33,468 nt of DNA from Prochlorococcus sp. AG-363-J23. GTDB lineage: Bacteria; Cyanobacteriota; Cyanobacteriia; PCC-6307; Cyanobiaceae. Position numbers and translations under genes: made by a program. The notes beneath the pieces are model-generated. The model was given only the letters and a program-made list of their open reading frames with translations. It searched no databases and was not told the origin of the DNA. Below, piece by piece: positions 9,446 through 17,565 of this stretch (within the stretch, counting starts at the first letter, position 1; each line of letters starts with the position of its first letter). Location: the NCBI GenBank assembly GCA_003280245.1, contig QCFN01000014.1, positions 1 through 33,468 of the forward strand. Direction: 5' to 3'.

Positions 9446-9724
9446 TTTAAAAAGTTGAAACTCTTCAATAACTACTATTGAACTCACAACAAATAACTTC
9501 ATTCAAATCCCTAATTTAACGACCTAGCTTCTTTAACTTCTTAAAAAATGAAAAAAGCCAACCATGCTCTAAAGATTTTATTGATCAACCCTAAAGCAAA
9601 GCAAAATAACCCTTCTTAACAGTAATTCAGGAATTGCAATAGTTATTTTTACTTCACTAAAGCAAAAATTATGGTTTTCAACTTATTTATACGTTTAACT
9701 GCGAATCGAACCTCAAATAGCTGA
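9446..9724. other. Gene-poor spacer after tRNA-Arg
   Basis: 279 AT-rich bases with no convincing gene. A perfect seven-base inverted repeat TTCAATA/TATTGAA (9464-9482, loop of five) lies 18 bases after the tRNA; no T-run follows. A 24-codon ATG frame at 9548-9619 has no ribosome binding site I would trust and no recognisable product. The remainder should hold the promoter of the gene at 9725. Confidence 0.5.
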
Positions 9725-10243
9725 ATGGCCTACTCCGAAGCCGAAGTTCTTGCAGGTGGACTCGCTCACATACCCGTCCTCATAGGAGTATTGCTGTTCT
9801 GCAACAACCTCACAAAAAGTCAATACCACAAAGTCGCCAAAGAAAAATCCACAAATCAACACAAAGACTCAGGCCCAGGAGAAGCTCAGCAGGCATCCCA
9901 AACCAATCCCGTCGTTGCACCCAGGCAGGCATCAGCCAATTACAAAGCCAAGGTCATTGAAGAGAAAGAAGATACTCAACCCCAACTAGAGCAAAGGCTT
10001 CAAGCTGAGGCAAACAGACTAGAAGCAGAAACAGAGGCCAAGGAAAAAGAAGATGCAGAAAAGAAAGCAAGAACTTCTCACGATCTATACAAAACCTCTC
10101 AAGGTTTTAATCCTTGGCAGTTAGCGGCAATAGCATTACTTACAATAGGAGGAGGAAGCATTTTTCTTATAGAGTCTTCCAAAGATGTTCCTCTTAAAAT
10201 AGAGCAATTTACCCCTATAAAAATTGAGAAATCTGATAACTAA
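9725..10243 (+). CDS. Membrane-tethered, charged-linker protein, unknown function
   Basis: 172 residues. A hydrophobic stretch at residues 11-26 (GLAHIPVLIGVLLFCN) is followed by about 100 polar residues with a Glu/Lys/Ala-rich, probably coiled-coil portion (about 75-118), and then a second hydrophobic segment at about 136-150 (WQLAAIALLTIGGGSIFLIE) and a short tail. The layout suggests two membrane anchors joined by a long helical spacer on one face. I recognise no domain. Codon choice looks less AT-rich at the 5' end than in neighbours. It has no close partner gene; it converges with the gene at 10392. Confidence 0.6.
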   Translation: MAYSEAEVLAGGLAHIPVLIGVLLFCNNLTKSQYHKVAKEKSTNQHKDSGPGEAQQASQTNPVVAPRQASANYKAKVIEEKEDTQPQLEQRLQAEANRLEAETEAKEKEDAEKKARTSHDLYKTSQGFNPWQLAAIALLTIGGGSIFLIESSKDVPLKIEQFTPIKIEKSDN

Positions 10244-10364
10244 AATAAAATTGGTTAATTATTAAAGCCTGCGAATCACAAACCACCTAAAAACTCCTCA
10301 ATTTTCCTCAAGCAGAAGCATAATATCTAGGCAAGACATAAGACATTACCATTGCAGAAAGACT

Positions 10365-10389
10365 TAGATATATTTATCTATAATTTTTT
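10365..10389 (+). terminator. Possible weak terminator
   Basis: A six-base AT-rich stem TAGATA/TATCTA with a four-base loop is followed, three bases on, by six T. It lies between the convergent genes ending at 10243 and 10392. The stem has only two G-C pairs, so terminator strength is doubtful. Confidence 0.35.
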
Positions 10390-10391
10390 CA

Positions 10392-10736
10392 CTATCCCCG
10401 GCCAACACTATAAATGAACTGGTGGAATGCAGGGTTATAAAAATAAAGCAAGGCGGCGACCAAAAGCAAAATATTCAGTGCAATGACTACGGATGCGACA
10501 ATAATTCTTTGTCTTTTACCAGGGAGCTTATACTTTAAACCTGCGACAGAATATTCATCAATTCCTGGCTCCTGAGATTGAAATTTTCTTTTCTTAGAGT
10601 TTTTAGAACTCCCTTTCTTTGCTTTTGTAGAAGATCCAAATGATTTACCCCCTTCTTCCTTAAGAACTTTAGCCTCAGGCTGCAAATTCTTACTTTGATC
10701 ATAAGATTTCGCGCTTTGACTCTCAGAGTCTTCCAT
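10392..10736 (-). CDS. Lys/Ser-rich tail-anchored protein, unknown function
   Basis: 114 residues. The first 60 are polar and low in complexity (Ser, Lys, Gln, Glu; KAKKGSSKNSKKRKF at about 39-53) and should be disordered and strongly basic. A short ordered piece (DEYSVAGLKYKLPGKRQR) leads into one membrane span at about 81-103 near the C-terminus, with an aromatic end. The topology is that of a membrane protein with a basic cytoplasmic arm. No family recognised. The same strand in another frame also gives a 68-codon frame, which has no membrane segment and looks artefactual. Confidence 0.6.
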   Translation of the reverse strand: MEDSESQSAKSYDQSKNLQPEAKVLKEEGGKSFGSSTKAKKGSSKNSKKRKFQSQEPGIDEYSVAGLKYKLPGKRQRIIVASVVIALNILLLVAALLYFYNPAFHQFIYSVGRG

Positions 10737-10851
10737 TGCATTAAATGTGTGGATATTTAATGATAGAACAATTCACCATTAAGTTAATAATCTCTTTATA
10801 GTCAGGTCGAAAATGAACTTTTGAAAAGCCCATTTAAAGAAAATTCTGAGA

Positions 10852-11190
10852 TCAAAAATCACGGCAAAACTTATTGACCTGTTCAAGCATTTCAAGAACG
10901 CGTTGATTTGTAATTTCATTTTCTGAATACAAAATTAAGTCACTACCTAAGCCTAATGTCCTTGTCTGACAAGCATACATCTTATGCCTTGCGGCAATTT
11001 CCTGTAAGTTTTCTGTCTGCATTAAAGCCTTTTGACAGGAAGTTAATTTATTAAAATTAATGCATTCAAGTGTCAAACGATTAACTGTCACCAGATAGGA
11101 GTTTTCCATCCTCGCTGGTAATTCGCGTTGCCATGCAAAAAATACAGCCGTGCAAAGAACCAAACATTCAAAAAACTTCTCAAACCTCAT
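10852..11190 (-). CDS. Small cysteine-containing exported or anchored protein, unknown
   Basis: 112 residues. An N-terminal hydrophobic segment at about 7-20 (FECLVLCTAVFFAW) could be a signal anchor or signal peptide. The remaining part is soluble and helical, with four cysteines (in LECINF, TSCQKAL, YACQTR and KFCRDF) that could form two disulfides outside the cytoplasm. No family recognised. It is 115 bases downstream of nothing on its strand and may be transcribed alone. Confidence 0.55.
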   Translation of the reverse strand: MRFEKFFECLVLCTAVFFAWQRELPARMENSYLVTVNRLTLECINFNKLTSCQKALMQTENLQEIAARHKMYACQTRTLGLGSDLILYSENEITNQRVLEMLEQVNKFCRDF

Positions 11191-11434
11191 CGAATCCCTT
11201 AAAACCCAATCTGCTAAAGAAATTTTTCAAAACCAACATTAGCTGACTTTAAAAAAAACCCATATTTATAGGGATTTGAGGCCTAAAAAACAGCTTTAGA
11301 TAAGTCCCGGTTCTATTGCTAGATCATGAGTCTTGTAACAATGACATTAAACAAGCTCAAGCAATCACTATCTAAATCCCTATTGCTACAGATTTACTGA
11401 GATACTCTATGGGTATTGAAAATCAAACTTACGG
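11191..11434. other. Leader region with nested inverted repeats
   Basis: 244 AT-rich bases upstream of the gene at 11435, divergent to the gene at 10852. A perfect ten-base pair ATAGGGATTT (11268-11277) and AAATCCCTAT (11374-11383) is spaced by about 96 bases; TTAGATA and TATCTAA next to the arms can pair as well, so the two arms can form one 16-base stem with a bulge. No open frame of note. It may hold a structured RNA or a long 5' leader. Confidence 0.4.
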
Positions 11435-11626
11435 ATGACATTCGATTACCACGCAGTCGCTGCCCTTTTGCACACTGCAATCCCTCTTGCAGCTGGAGCA
11501 GCCGGTGTTGGCTATTACGTCATGAGACAAAGAGGAGTTGGCTTTGGCACCGCTCACTTACTAGTTGGAGTTCCAATGTTTGCAGTAGGAGCAGCCGCTG
11601 CAGCCTTGTTTTACGCCACCAAATAG
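11435..11626 (+). CDS. 63-residue two-span membrane protein, unknown
   Basis: Almost the whole protein is hydrophobic: a first span at about residues 7-29 (VAALLHTAIPLAAGAAGVGY) and a second at about 40-60 (HLLVGVPMFAVGAAAAALFY), joined by a short basic turn MRQRGVGF. The Ala/Gly-rich spans suggest tight helix packing. The ATG at 11435 follows TACGG with no good ribosome binding site. Codon use fits neighbours better in this frame than in the overlapping one starting at 11416, which reads as Ser/Cys/Arg noise. It is bracketed by inverted repeats on both sides. No family recognised. Confidence 0.65.
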   Translation: MTFDYHAVAALLHTAIPLAAGAAGVGYYVMRQRGVGFGTAHLLVGVPMFAVGAAAAALFYATK

Positions 11627-11635
11627 CGACAAAGA

Positions 11636-11688
11636 CAATCCAAAGTCTGCCTACCTACGCAAAGTTCTAGTAGGGAGACTTTGGATTG
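11636..11688 (+). repeat. Long hairpin downstream of the 63-residue gene
   Basis: Arms of 13 perfect bases (CAATCCAAAGTCT at 11636-11648; AGACTTTGGATTG at 11676-11688), then a G/G mismatch, then five more pairs CCTAC/GTAGG, with a 15-base loop. It starts ten bases after the stop codon. No T-run follows directly (the nearest is TTTTTT at 11704), so it is an atypical terminator, an RNA stabiliser or an RNase III-type stem. It also faces the 3' end of the convergent gluQRS. Confidence 0.7.
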
Positions 11689-11755
11689 CAATATTAAGAC
11701 TTCATTTTTTGGAGTCATACTTAATCCTTTCTAATTATTAAAATAAAAGAAAATC

Positions 11756-12676
11756 CTAGAGGAGAACACCATTTAGGGTTTTCTTATTCTTCTTTAGATG
11801 AGTCAACAGTTCATTTGAACTAAGTTTTGAGCCAAACGGAACTAAATTCAATGAAGCTGCTAAGAAGCCAATAATTTCAGAGCTGTTAATACCATTTAGC
11901 CTAAAGGATGAAATACCACTATCTAAATTCCGCTTTGCTAATTTTTTGCCATTAACATCCCTCATAATTGGAACATGGGCATAAATAATCTCAGCTTTGT
12001 ACACTGAGTCAATAATAGCGAGTTGAGAACAAAGCTCTGCTTTAAGATCATTGCCACGAATAACTTCTGAAATTCCTAGAGTGAGTTCGTCAATTACTGT
12101 CGCCAAGTGATAAGCAATTAAGCCATCAGAACGCCTTAAAACAATATCTCCACTTGTATTAACAAACTCTTTATTCACTCTAAGCCTCCAGCTAGGTAAT
12201 CTTCGATTTTCTATTCCCCAGTAAGTCTTTAAATCACGACAGGTTCCTGGATAAATCCTTGATTTAATAGATTTATTAGACCACCTAGAAAGGACCTTCC
12301 TACTACAACGACACGGGTACAACCTCCCTTGCCGCTTTAAAGCTGAAAGGACTGAATAATAAAGACCAAGTCTATTACTTTGAACTATTGGTGATTGGTC
12401 CCAATGCAGACCAAGCCAAAGCAAATCAGATTGAAGCCTCTCTATAGAGCCTGGTTTATTTCTAAAAGTATCTAAATCATCTAAACGAAGAAGCCACATC
12501 CCTGAATAAAGCCGAGCTCGCAACCAAGAAACCAAAGCAGTGCGAATATTTCCTAAATGCATATCGCCCGAAGGGGTTGGGGCAAAACGTCCTATATACC
12601 CCTTAATCCTTAAGCGACTACCCTCTTCAAACTGCTTTAAAACATGATCAGGCAGCTCAAGCTGACAGAACGTCAT
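11756..12676 (-). CDS. gluQ: Glutamyl-Q tRNA(Asp) synthetase
   Basis: Also called YadB or GluQRS: a truncated GluRS paralogue without the anticodon-binding domain, which attaches glutamate to queuosine in tRNA-Asp. The class I nucleotide site appears as RFAPTPSGDMHLGNIRTAL at about residues 30-48, and the second signature as KKLAKRN near residue 248. The zinc site typical of GluQRS is whole: CRC near residue 103 and YPGTC about 20 residues later. Length 306 is normal; the 25 residues before the nucleotide site are slightly long. It lies 80 bases after the HU gene on the same strand, with a hairpin between. Confidence 0.93.
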   Translation of the reverse strand: MTFCQLELPDHVLKQFEEGSRLRIKGYIGRFAPTPSGDMHLGNIRTALVSWLRARLYSGMWLLRLDDLDTFRNKPGSIERLQSDLLWLGLHWDQSPIVQSNRLGLYYSVLSALKRQGRLYPCRCSRKVLSRWSNKSIKSRIYPGTCRDLKTYWGIENRRLPSWRLRVNKEFVNTSGDIVLRRSDGLIAYHLATVIDELTLGISEVIRGNDLKAELCSQLAIIDSVYKAEIIYAHVPIMRDVNGKKLAKRNLDSGISSFRLNGINSSEIIGFLAASLNLVPFGSKLSSNELLTHLKKNKKTLNGVLL

Positions 12677-12701
12677 TAGTTACCCAAAGGTTCTCTTGAT
12701 C

Positions 12702-12749
12702 AGTTCCAGCCTGCAATAAATGGGAGTCCCTTTAACTACAGGCTGGACT
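12702..12749 (-). repeat. Hairpin between HU gene and gluQRS
   Basis: Arms AGT-CCAGCCTG (12702-12713, one bulged T) and CAGGCTGGACT (12739-12749) give 11 pairs, and GGGAGTCCC inside the loop can form a small second stem. It starts ten bases after the HU stop on that strand. No T-run follows on either strand, so it may be a factor-dependent terminator, a processing site or an mRNA-stabilising stem. Confidence 0.5.
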
Positions 12750-12758
12750 ACTAACTCA

Positions 12759-13034
12759 TCAGCCTTGAACGCGATCCTTAAACATTTTCCCCGCAGTAAA
12801 AGCAGGAACACGCTTTGCAGGGATTTTGATTTTTTCCCCAGTCTTGGGATTTAAACCTTGACGAGCAGAACGATCACGAGGCTCAAAAGAACCGAAGCCA
12901 AGAATCGAGACCTTCTTGCCCTCGACAACTGAATCGATAATGGTATCGATGGCGGCATCAACCACCAGGGAGACATCAGTCTTTGTGAGCTCAGTGCGAG
13001 CTGCAACAAGATTGACCAAATCAGCTTTGTTCAT
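12759..13034 (-). CDS. hup: HU-family DNA-binding protein
   Basis: Nucleoid protein that bends and packs DNA as a dimer. 91 residues, normal for HU. Shown by the opening MNKADLVNLVAARTELTKTD, the core GFGSFEPRDRSARQGLNPKT with the beta-arm and its intercalating proline region (NPKTGEKIKIPAK), and the C-terminal helix AGKMFKD. Cyanobacteria usually have one HU and no IHF pair, so this is probably the main bacterial histone-like protein of the cell. It is followed by a hairpin and then gluQRS. Confidence 0.95.
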   Translation of the reverse strand: MNKADLVNLVAARTELTKTDVSLVVDAAIDTIIDSVVEGKKVSILGFGSFEPRDRSARQGLNPKTGEKIKIPAKRVPAFTAGKMFKDRVQG

Positions 13035-13185
13035 TGAAAAGATGGGTTGGAGCGGAGAATGTTAGGCATCGAATCTGAAAAGAGTCGTCACCAAAAACAA
13101 GAATCTCGCTAATGGTATGGAGCTTTAGTCAAAGCGGCAACCGAAAGAGCCTGTGGCGCAACGCTTTATACGAAGCCTTAGTCCT

Positions 13186-13848
13186 CTAATGATTTCTCTT
13201 AAAAGCTGATTTTGAAGCTTCCCAACCCACAAGTTTTGCCCCCATAAGCTTTGAGAGAGGGGCGCCAGATGCCAGTAATGGAGATGATTCTGGAGGAATC
13301 CACTCTTGTAATTTTTGCAAACTTTTTTGCAGACGCCCCCAATGAAATGTCCTTCGATTTCTTACAGGAGCCAACGAATCTGTTGATACAGGAATTAGCA
13401 AACGTCCGCAGAACAGCACATTCCAAGGGTGAGGAGCGTGCATGACACAACTTCCAGGTGAAGGACCTGGAGTCCAAAGCAACTTCAATCCGGCAAGAGT
13501 GATGCTTTCCTCCGAGAAAGTATCCAATTTTGTAATTCCTGGTAATAAATACGCTTCTTGCTCTTGAACAAGCACTGGCCATCTAAAAATCGCCTGCAAT
13601 GAAGCAATCTGGCCGTGTCCTTCCCTATTAGTTAGAACAATTTTTGGTTTTTTCCCCTCCGATAGCTTTTCCAAAGCTTTAATTGTCTGGTTTGTCAAAG
13701 GAGGACAATCAACTAAAACAGGTTCAGGAGAACAACTTAACCACCAGGCTGTACCACCATTACAAAACTGATTTGGAGGGAAAACCCAAAGATCATCATT
13801 CACTTGCTCTGGAGTATTGCCTGATTGCCTTTCAGAGGTGATAGTCAT
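13186..13848 (-). CDS. Metallo-beta-lactamase-fold protein lacking metal ligands
   Basis: 220 residues with the outline of the MBL fold: an early strand pair (WWLSCSPEPVLVDCPP), a helix, then the strand where HxHxDH should be, and the later GHTPGS-type loop. The family motif reads TNREGHG at residues 73-79, so only His78 stays; the second ligand region reads TPGPSPGSCV at 125-134 with Pro in place of His; and the usual F-x-GD is FCGR at 145-148, with Arg for the bridging Asp. It should therefore not bind two zincs. It is divergent from the glgX-type gene; the start ATG at 13848 leaves 36 bases between the two likely starts. Function unknown. Confidence 0.75.
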   Translation of the reverse strand: MTITSERQSGNTPEQVNDDLWVFPPNQFCNGGTAWWLSCSPEPVLVDCPPLTNQTIKALEKLSEGKKPKIVLTNREGHGQIASLQAIFRWPVLVQEQEAYLLPGITKLDTFSEESITLAGLKLLWTPGPSPGSCVMHAPHPWNVLFCGRLLIPVSTDSLAPVRNRRTFHWGRLQKSLQKLQEWIPPESSPLLASGAPLSKLMGAKLVGWEASKSAFKRNH

Positions 13849-13884
13849 GACACAGTGATAGTCATAAGGAGTTGGTTCCCCAAG

Positions 13885-15990
13885 ATGTCTGGTGCTTCGC
13901 CAATATCATCAAAGTCGATGACAGTTCATTTAGGAAGTCCATGGCCTCTAGGCAGCAAAGTCACAGAGAGGGGAGTGAATTTTTCCGTTGCTGCGCCGAA
14001 AGCAAAACGAGTGGAACTTCTGATCTTTAACCAGGATCGTGAAAAAACACTTCAACAAGTTTTTAAATGCAATCAATCTGGCGACTACTGGCACATCGAA
14101 ATTGAACAACTTAACGTTGGGACTGCCTATTCATATCGTGTATTTGGGGAGAAAAATGATAGTAGTAATACTTTTGATTCTTCAAAAGTATTACTAGACC
14201 CATGTTCAAGAAGTATTGGAGGCTGGAACTTATATAAAAGGAAATCATCAATAAGAAATAATTGCAATATTCAAACTTCTCTTAAATCAATAGTTTGTGA
14301 AAGGGAAAATTTTAACTTTGCCAAACATCCTAGACCAAGACATCGCTGGGAGGATAGTGTAATTTATGAACTTCATGTTGGTGCTTTTACCAATGGGCTG
14401 GATTCCAACATCAACAAAGAAAGGAAGGGAACTTTTCTAGGCCTAATCGAAAAAATTCCATATTTAAAAGAACTAGGAGTTACAACCATTGAACTCCTTC
14501 CAATTTATTCTTTTGATCCCAATGATGCACCCCCAGGGAAAGAAAATTTCTGGGGCTATAGCCCAATCAATTGGTTCACCCCTCATCAAAACTATGTTGT
14601 CGGCTCAGACCCTTTAAATGCTCGTCTACAAGTTCGCGAAATGGTCGCAGCTTGCCACGACCAAGGAATCGAGGTTCTCCTAGATGTGGTTTATAACCAC
14701 ACAACAGAAGGTGATGAGAATGGTCCAATTATCAGCTGGAAAGGATTTGGCAGCGATTTGTATTATCATCTTGATGAAAATGGTAAGTATCTCGATGTAA
14801 CTGGCTGCGGAAATAGCATTGCAAGCAATCGTCCTCTTGTAAGAAAATTAATTTTAGAGTCCATGCGATGCTGGGCAAGTGAACTTGGAATTGATGGATT
14901 TCGGTTCGACCTAGGAATTGCTCTTAGCAGAGGGGAAAATCTGATACCTCTTGAGAATCCACCTCTTTTCGAAGAAATAGAAGCTGACCCAATTCTAAGT
15001 GATTTGAAGCTAATAAGTGAGCCATGGGATTGTGGTGGACTCTATAAACTTAGGGATTTTCCGGCCAAGAGAATTTACACCTGGAACGGGAAATTTAGAG
15101 ACAATGTAAGGCAATTTTGGAAAGGATCTGATAACAGCACTTGGCCACTTAAAAATCATCTCTTAGGAAGCAATAATCTCGAAGGAATAAACATGAACTT
15201 GACAAATAAAACTGTAAATTTCATTACTGCTCATGATGGATTTACATTAAAAGATCTTGTAAGTTTCAATACAAAACACAACTTTGCCAATGGAGAAAAT
15301 AACTGCGACGGAGAAAATCATAACAACAGTTGGAACCATGGAATTGAAGGGCCAAGTTCAAATCATTCATTAGCCAAAATGCGCCAGCGCCAACAACGTA
15401 ATTTAATGGCAACCTTGCTTCTTTCTCCTGGGGTCCCAATGCTACTCATGGGAGATGAAGTAGGCAGAAGTCAAGGCGGGAACAATAATTCTTGGTGTCA
15501 AAATAGTCCTCTAAGTTGGATGATCTGGTCAACAAGAAATTGCGACATTAACCTCAAGCTATTTACTCGGAAATTACTAATAATCAGGAAACAGTTGTCT
15601 GAATTATTCGCTAAGAATTATTCACAATATTCTCTTTCTAAAAAAACCAATAAGAATATAGACAATGACTCTCTTTCAATCCAATGGCATGGAATTGAGA
15701 TAAATAAACCAGACTGGAGCCATTGGTCACACACAATAAGTTATAGCCTCCATAAAAGGATGAAGCCTCCTTTGCTGTGGTCAGGACTAAATGCGTACCA
15801 CAAACCTATGAAATTTAATCTTCCATCAACATCTTCGAAATGGCATCAAATCCTCAACACAGGAAGTTCTATCGAGGATGTTATTCCTAATAAGCCAATA
15901 CCTTGGTCCGAAGACTTCTTAGAACTTAGCGATAGGAGTATGGCTGTAATGGTTACAGATGAATATGCCTCAAAACTAGATTTTGGATAA
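13885..15990 (+). CDS. glgX: Glycogen debranching enzyme / isoamylase
   Basis: Hydrolyses alpha-1,6 branch links of glycogen; GH13 family. An N-terminal CBM48-type domain (LGSPWPLGSKVTERGVNFSV) leads into the (beta/alpha)8 barrel: DVVYNHT, nucleophile Asp342 in GFRFDLG, acid/base Glu379 in ISEPWDCGG, and Asp451 in TAHDGFTL (numbers from the ATG at 13885). 701 residues is normal for GlgX or plant-type isoamylase. The open frame runs back to TTG at 13825 inside the divergent MBL gene; I prefer ATG 13885, with AAGGAG about 13 bases upstream; ATG 13918 is another option. It is followed by a tRNA-Gly on the other strand and then a sugar-type transporter. Confidence 0.92.
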   Translation: MSGASPISSKSMTVHLGSPWPLGSKVTERGVNFSVAAPKAKRVELLIFNQDREKTLQQVFKCNQSGDYWHIEIEQLNVGTAYSYRVFGEKNDSSNTFDSSKVLLDPCSRSIGGWNLYKRKSSIRNNCNIQTSLKSIVCERENFNFAKHPRPRHRWEDSVIYELHVGAFTNGLDSNINKERKGTFLGLIEKIPYLKELGVTTIELLPIYSFDPNDAPPGKENFWGYSPINWFTPHQNYVVGSDPLNARLQVREMVAACHDQGIEVLLDVVYNHTTEGDENGPIISWKGFGSDLYYHLDENGKYLDVTGCGNSIASNRPLVRKLILESMRCWASELGIDGFRFDLGIALSRGENLIPLENPPLFEEIEADPILSDLKLISEPWDCGGLYKLRDFPAKRIYTWNGKFRDNVRQFWKGSDNSTWPLKNHLLGSNNLEGINMNLTNKTVNFITAHDGFTLKDLVSFNTKHNFANGENNCDGENHNNSWNHGIEGPSSNHSLAKMRQRQQRNLMATLLLSPGVPMLLMGDEVGRSQGGNNNSWCQNSPLSWMIWSTRNCDINLKLFTRKLLIIRKQLSELFAKNYSQYSLSKKTNKNIDNDSLSIQWHGIEINKPDWSHWSHTISYSLHKRMKPPLLWSGLNAYHKPMKFNLPSTSSKWHQILNTGSSIEDVIPNKPIPWSEDFLELSDRSMAVMVTDEYASKLDFG

Positions 15991-16001
15991 TTTCCTTATG
16001 A

Positions 16002-16072
<71 letters not shown>

Positions 16073-16131
16073 AGGGTACAAAGCCGGTCCATCCAAACTT
16101 TATTGGACTTCTGGTTAAGTACTCAACCATT

Positions 16132-17565
16132 ATGGCGTTTCGCCTTCCCTTTCAAAAGAGATTGACAAATTCGATAGCAACCAAAGGGAACAGTCCTATA
16201 AGAATGTTCGTTTCCTATGGATTAGGTGATGCAGGGACTGGACTTGCTGCTTCCCAGTTAGGGTTTTATCTTTTTGCGTTTTTTACCTGTACCGCAGGCT
16301 TACCAGCATTTATCGCTGGATCTCTTCTAATGGTCATAAAGGTTTGGGATGGAATAAACGACCCATTGATCGGATGGCTCAGTGACCATACGCAATCTCG
16401 CTGGGGTCCTCGCCTACCTTGGATGATTGGGGCTTCCGCACCCCTTGGAATAACACTTGCAGCTATTTGGTGGGTTCCACCGGGGAGTATCACTTCAAAA
16501 ACCATTTATTTCATTCTTATCGCGGTTCTATTAATGACCGCTTACACAAGTGTCAATCTTCCCTATTCAGCTTTATCCGTCGAATTAACCAAAAGCACAT
16601 CAATTCGCACACGTCTAAACGCATCGCGTTTCACAGGCTCAATCCTGGCAAGTCTTACCGGTCTAATAGTTGCCTCATTACTTACAAATCAAGGTGAAAC
16701 TGGTTTTATTGCAATGGGTCGCATTGCCGGAACACTTGCGACATTAGCAACTCTTTTATGTTGCTGGGGTCTTGCACCGTTTGCCAAAAAAGCTCAACGA
16801 CCTAAGAGGCATAAAGAACCCTTTCGGTTACAGATTTATCGAATACTTCAAAACCCCCTTTTCCTGAAAGTTCTAAGTCTTTATCTAGTTTTATGGTGTG
16901 CGCTCCAACTAATGCAACCAGTAGCACTGATATATCTAGTGCAAGCAATGCACGTCCCGACAGAACAATCAACCTGGTTGCTCGTGGTTTTTCAAGTAAG
17001 TGCACTTGTCGGTTTACAAATTTGGACAATTTACTCAAATCATTACGGAAGAATAAAAGCCTTGTTCCTTGGTGGTGGTTTATGGATAGGAGGATGCACA
17101 ATTGCAATGTTCTTGAAACCACTTACGCATTCAGAATTATCATTAAATGGTCTTAATTCCTTGGCTGAGAATAACTCATATGAAATAGTTCCCCTATTAT
17201 TAACAATAATTCTTGTTGGCTTTGGTGCTTCAACTGCTTACTTAATTCCATGGTCTCTTCTTCCAGATGCAGTTGATTGGGATCCCGAAAAGCCATCAGG
17301 AATGTATACAGCTTGGATGGTACTAATACAGAAAATTGGGATCGGACTAAGTATTCAAATTCTAGGACTCCTTTTATCTTTTTCAGGATATAAATCAGCA
17401 GAAAATTGCTCAGGTGCAATGTCTTTTATCACCCAGCCTGAATCAGCTTTAGTAAGCATTAGGTTGTGCATGGGATTAATACCTGCTTTCCTAGTAATTG
17501 TTGGTTTGCTTTTAATGAGAAATTGGCCAGAAAAGCAACCCACTCTTAAGAAAGAAATTCCATGA
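16132..17565 (+). CDS. GPH-family (MelB-like) sugar:cation symporter
   Basis: Major facilitator superfamily protein of 477 residues with about 12 membrane segments. The GPH (glycoside-pentoside-hexuronide) signature is present in the second segment and loop: KVWDGINDPLIGWLSDHTQS, followed by RWGPRLPWM; its Asp residues are cation/sugar ligands in MelB. A second loop motif, LLPDAVDWDPEKPSGMYTAW, is also typical. Substrate unknown; the nearby glgX suggests but does not prove a carbohydrate. An internal ATG at 16204 (MFVSYGLGDAG) could be the real start. The stop overlaps the next gene by four bases (ATGA), so translation is coupled to the MlaE-like permease. Confidence 0.85.
   Translation: MAFRLPFQKRLTNSIATKGNSPIRMFVSYGLGDAGTGLAASQLGFYLFAFFTCTAGLPAFIAGSLLMVIKVWDGINDPLIGWLSDHTQSRWGPRLPWMIGASAPLGITLAAIWWVPPGSITSKTIYFILIAVLLMTAYTSVNLPYSALSVELTKSTSIRTRLNASRFTGSILASLTGLIVASLLTNQGETGFIAMGRIAGTLATLATLLCCWGLAPFAKKAQRPKRHKEPFRLQIYRILQNPLFLKVLSLYLVLWCALQLMQPVALIYLVQAMHVPTEQSTWLLVVFQVSALVGLQIWTIYSNHYGRIKALFLGGGLWIGGCTIAMFLKPLTHSELSLNGLNSLAENNSYEIVPLLLTIILVGFGASTAYLIPWSLLPDAVDWDPEKPSGMYTAWMVLIQKIGIGLSIQILGLLLSFSGYKSAENCSGAMSFITQPESALVSIRLCMGLIPAFLVIVGLLLMRNWPEKQPTLKKEIP

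Noticed and set aside
9548-9619. 24-codon ATG frame in the spacer after tRNA-Arg
   Set aside because: It is short, with no convincing ribosome binding site and no recognisable product.
10535-10741. 68-codon frame within the tail-anchored protein gene
   Set aside because: It lacks the membrane span, and the longer frame gives a sensible protein layout.
11416-11670. 84-codon frame overlapping the 63-residue gene
   Set aside because: Its Ser/Cys/Arg-rich product is the out-of-frame reading of an Ala/Gly-rich membrane protein.
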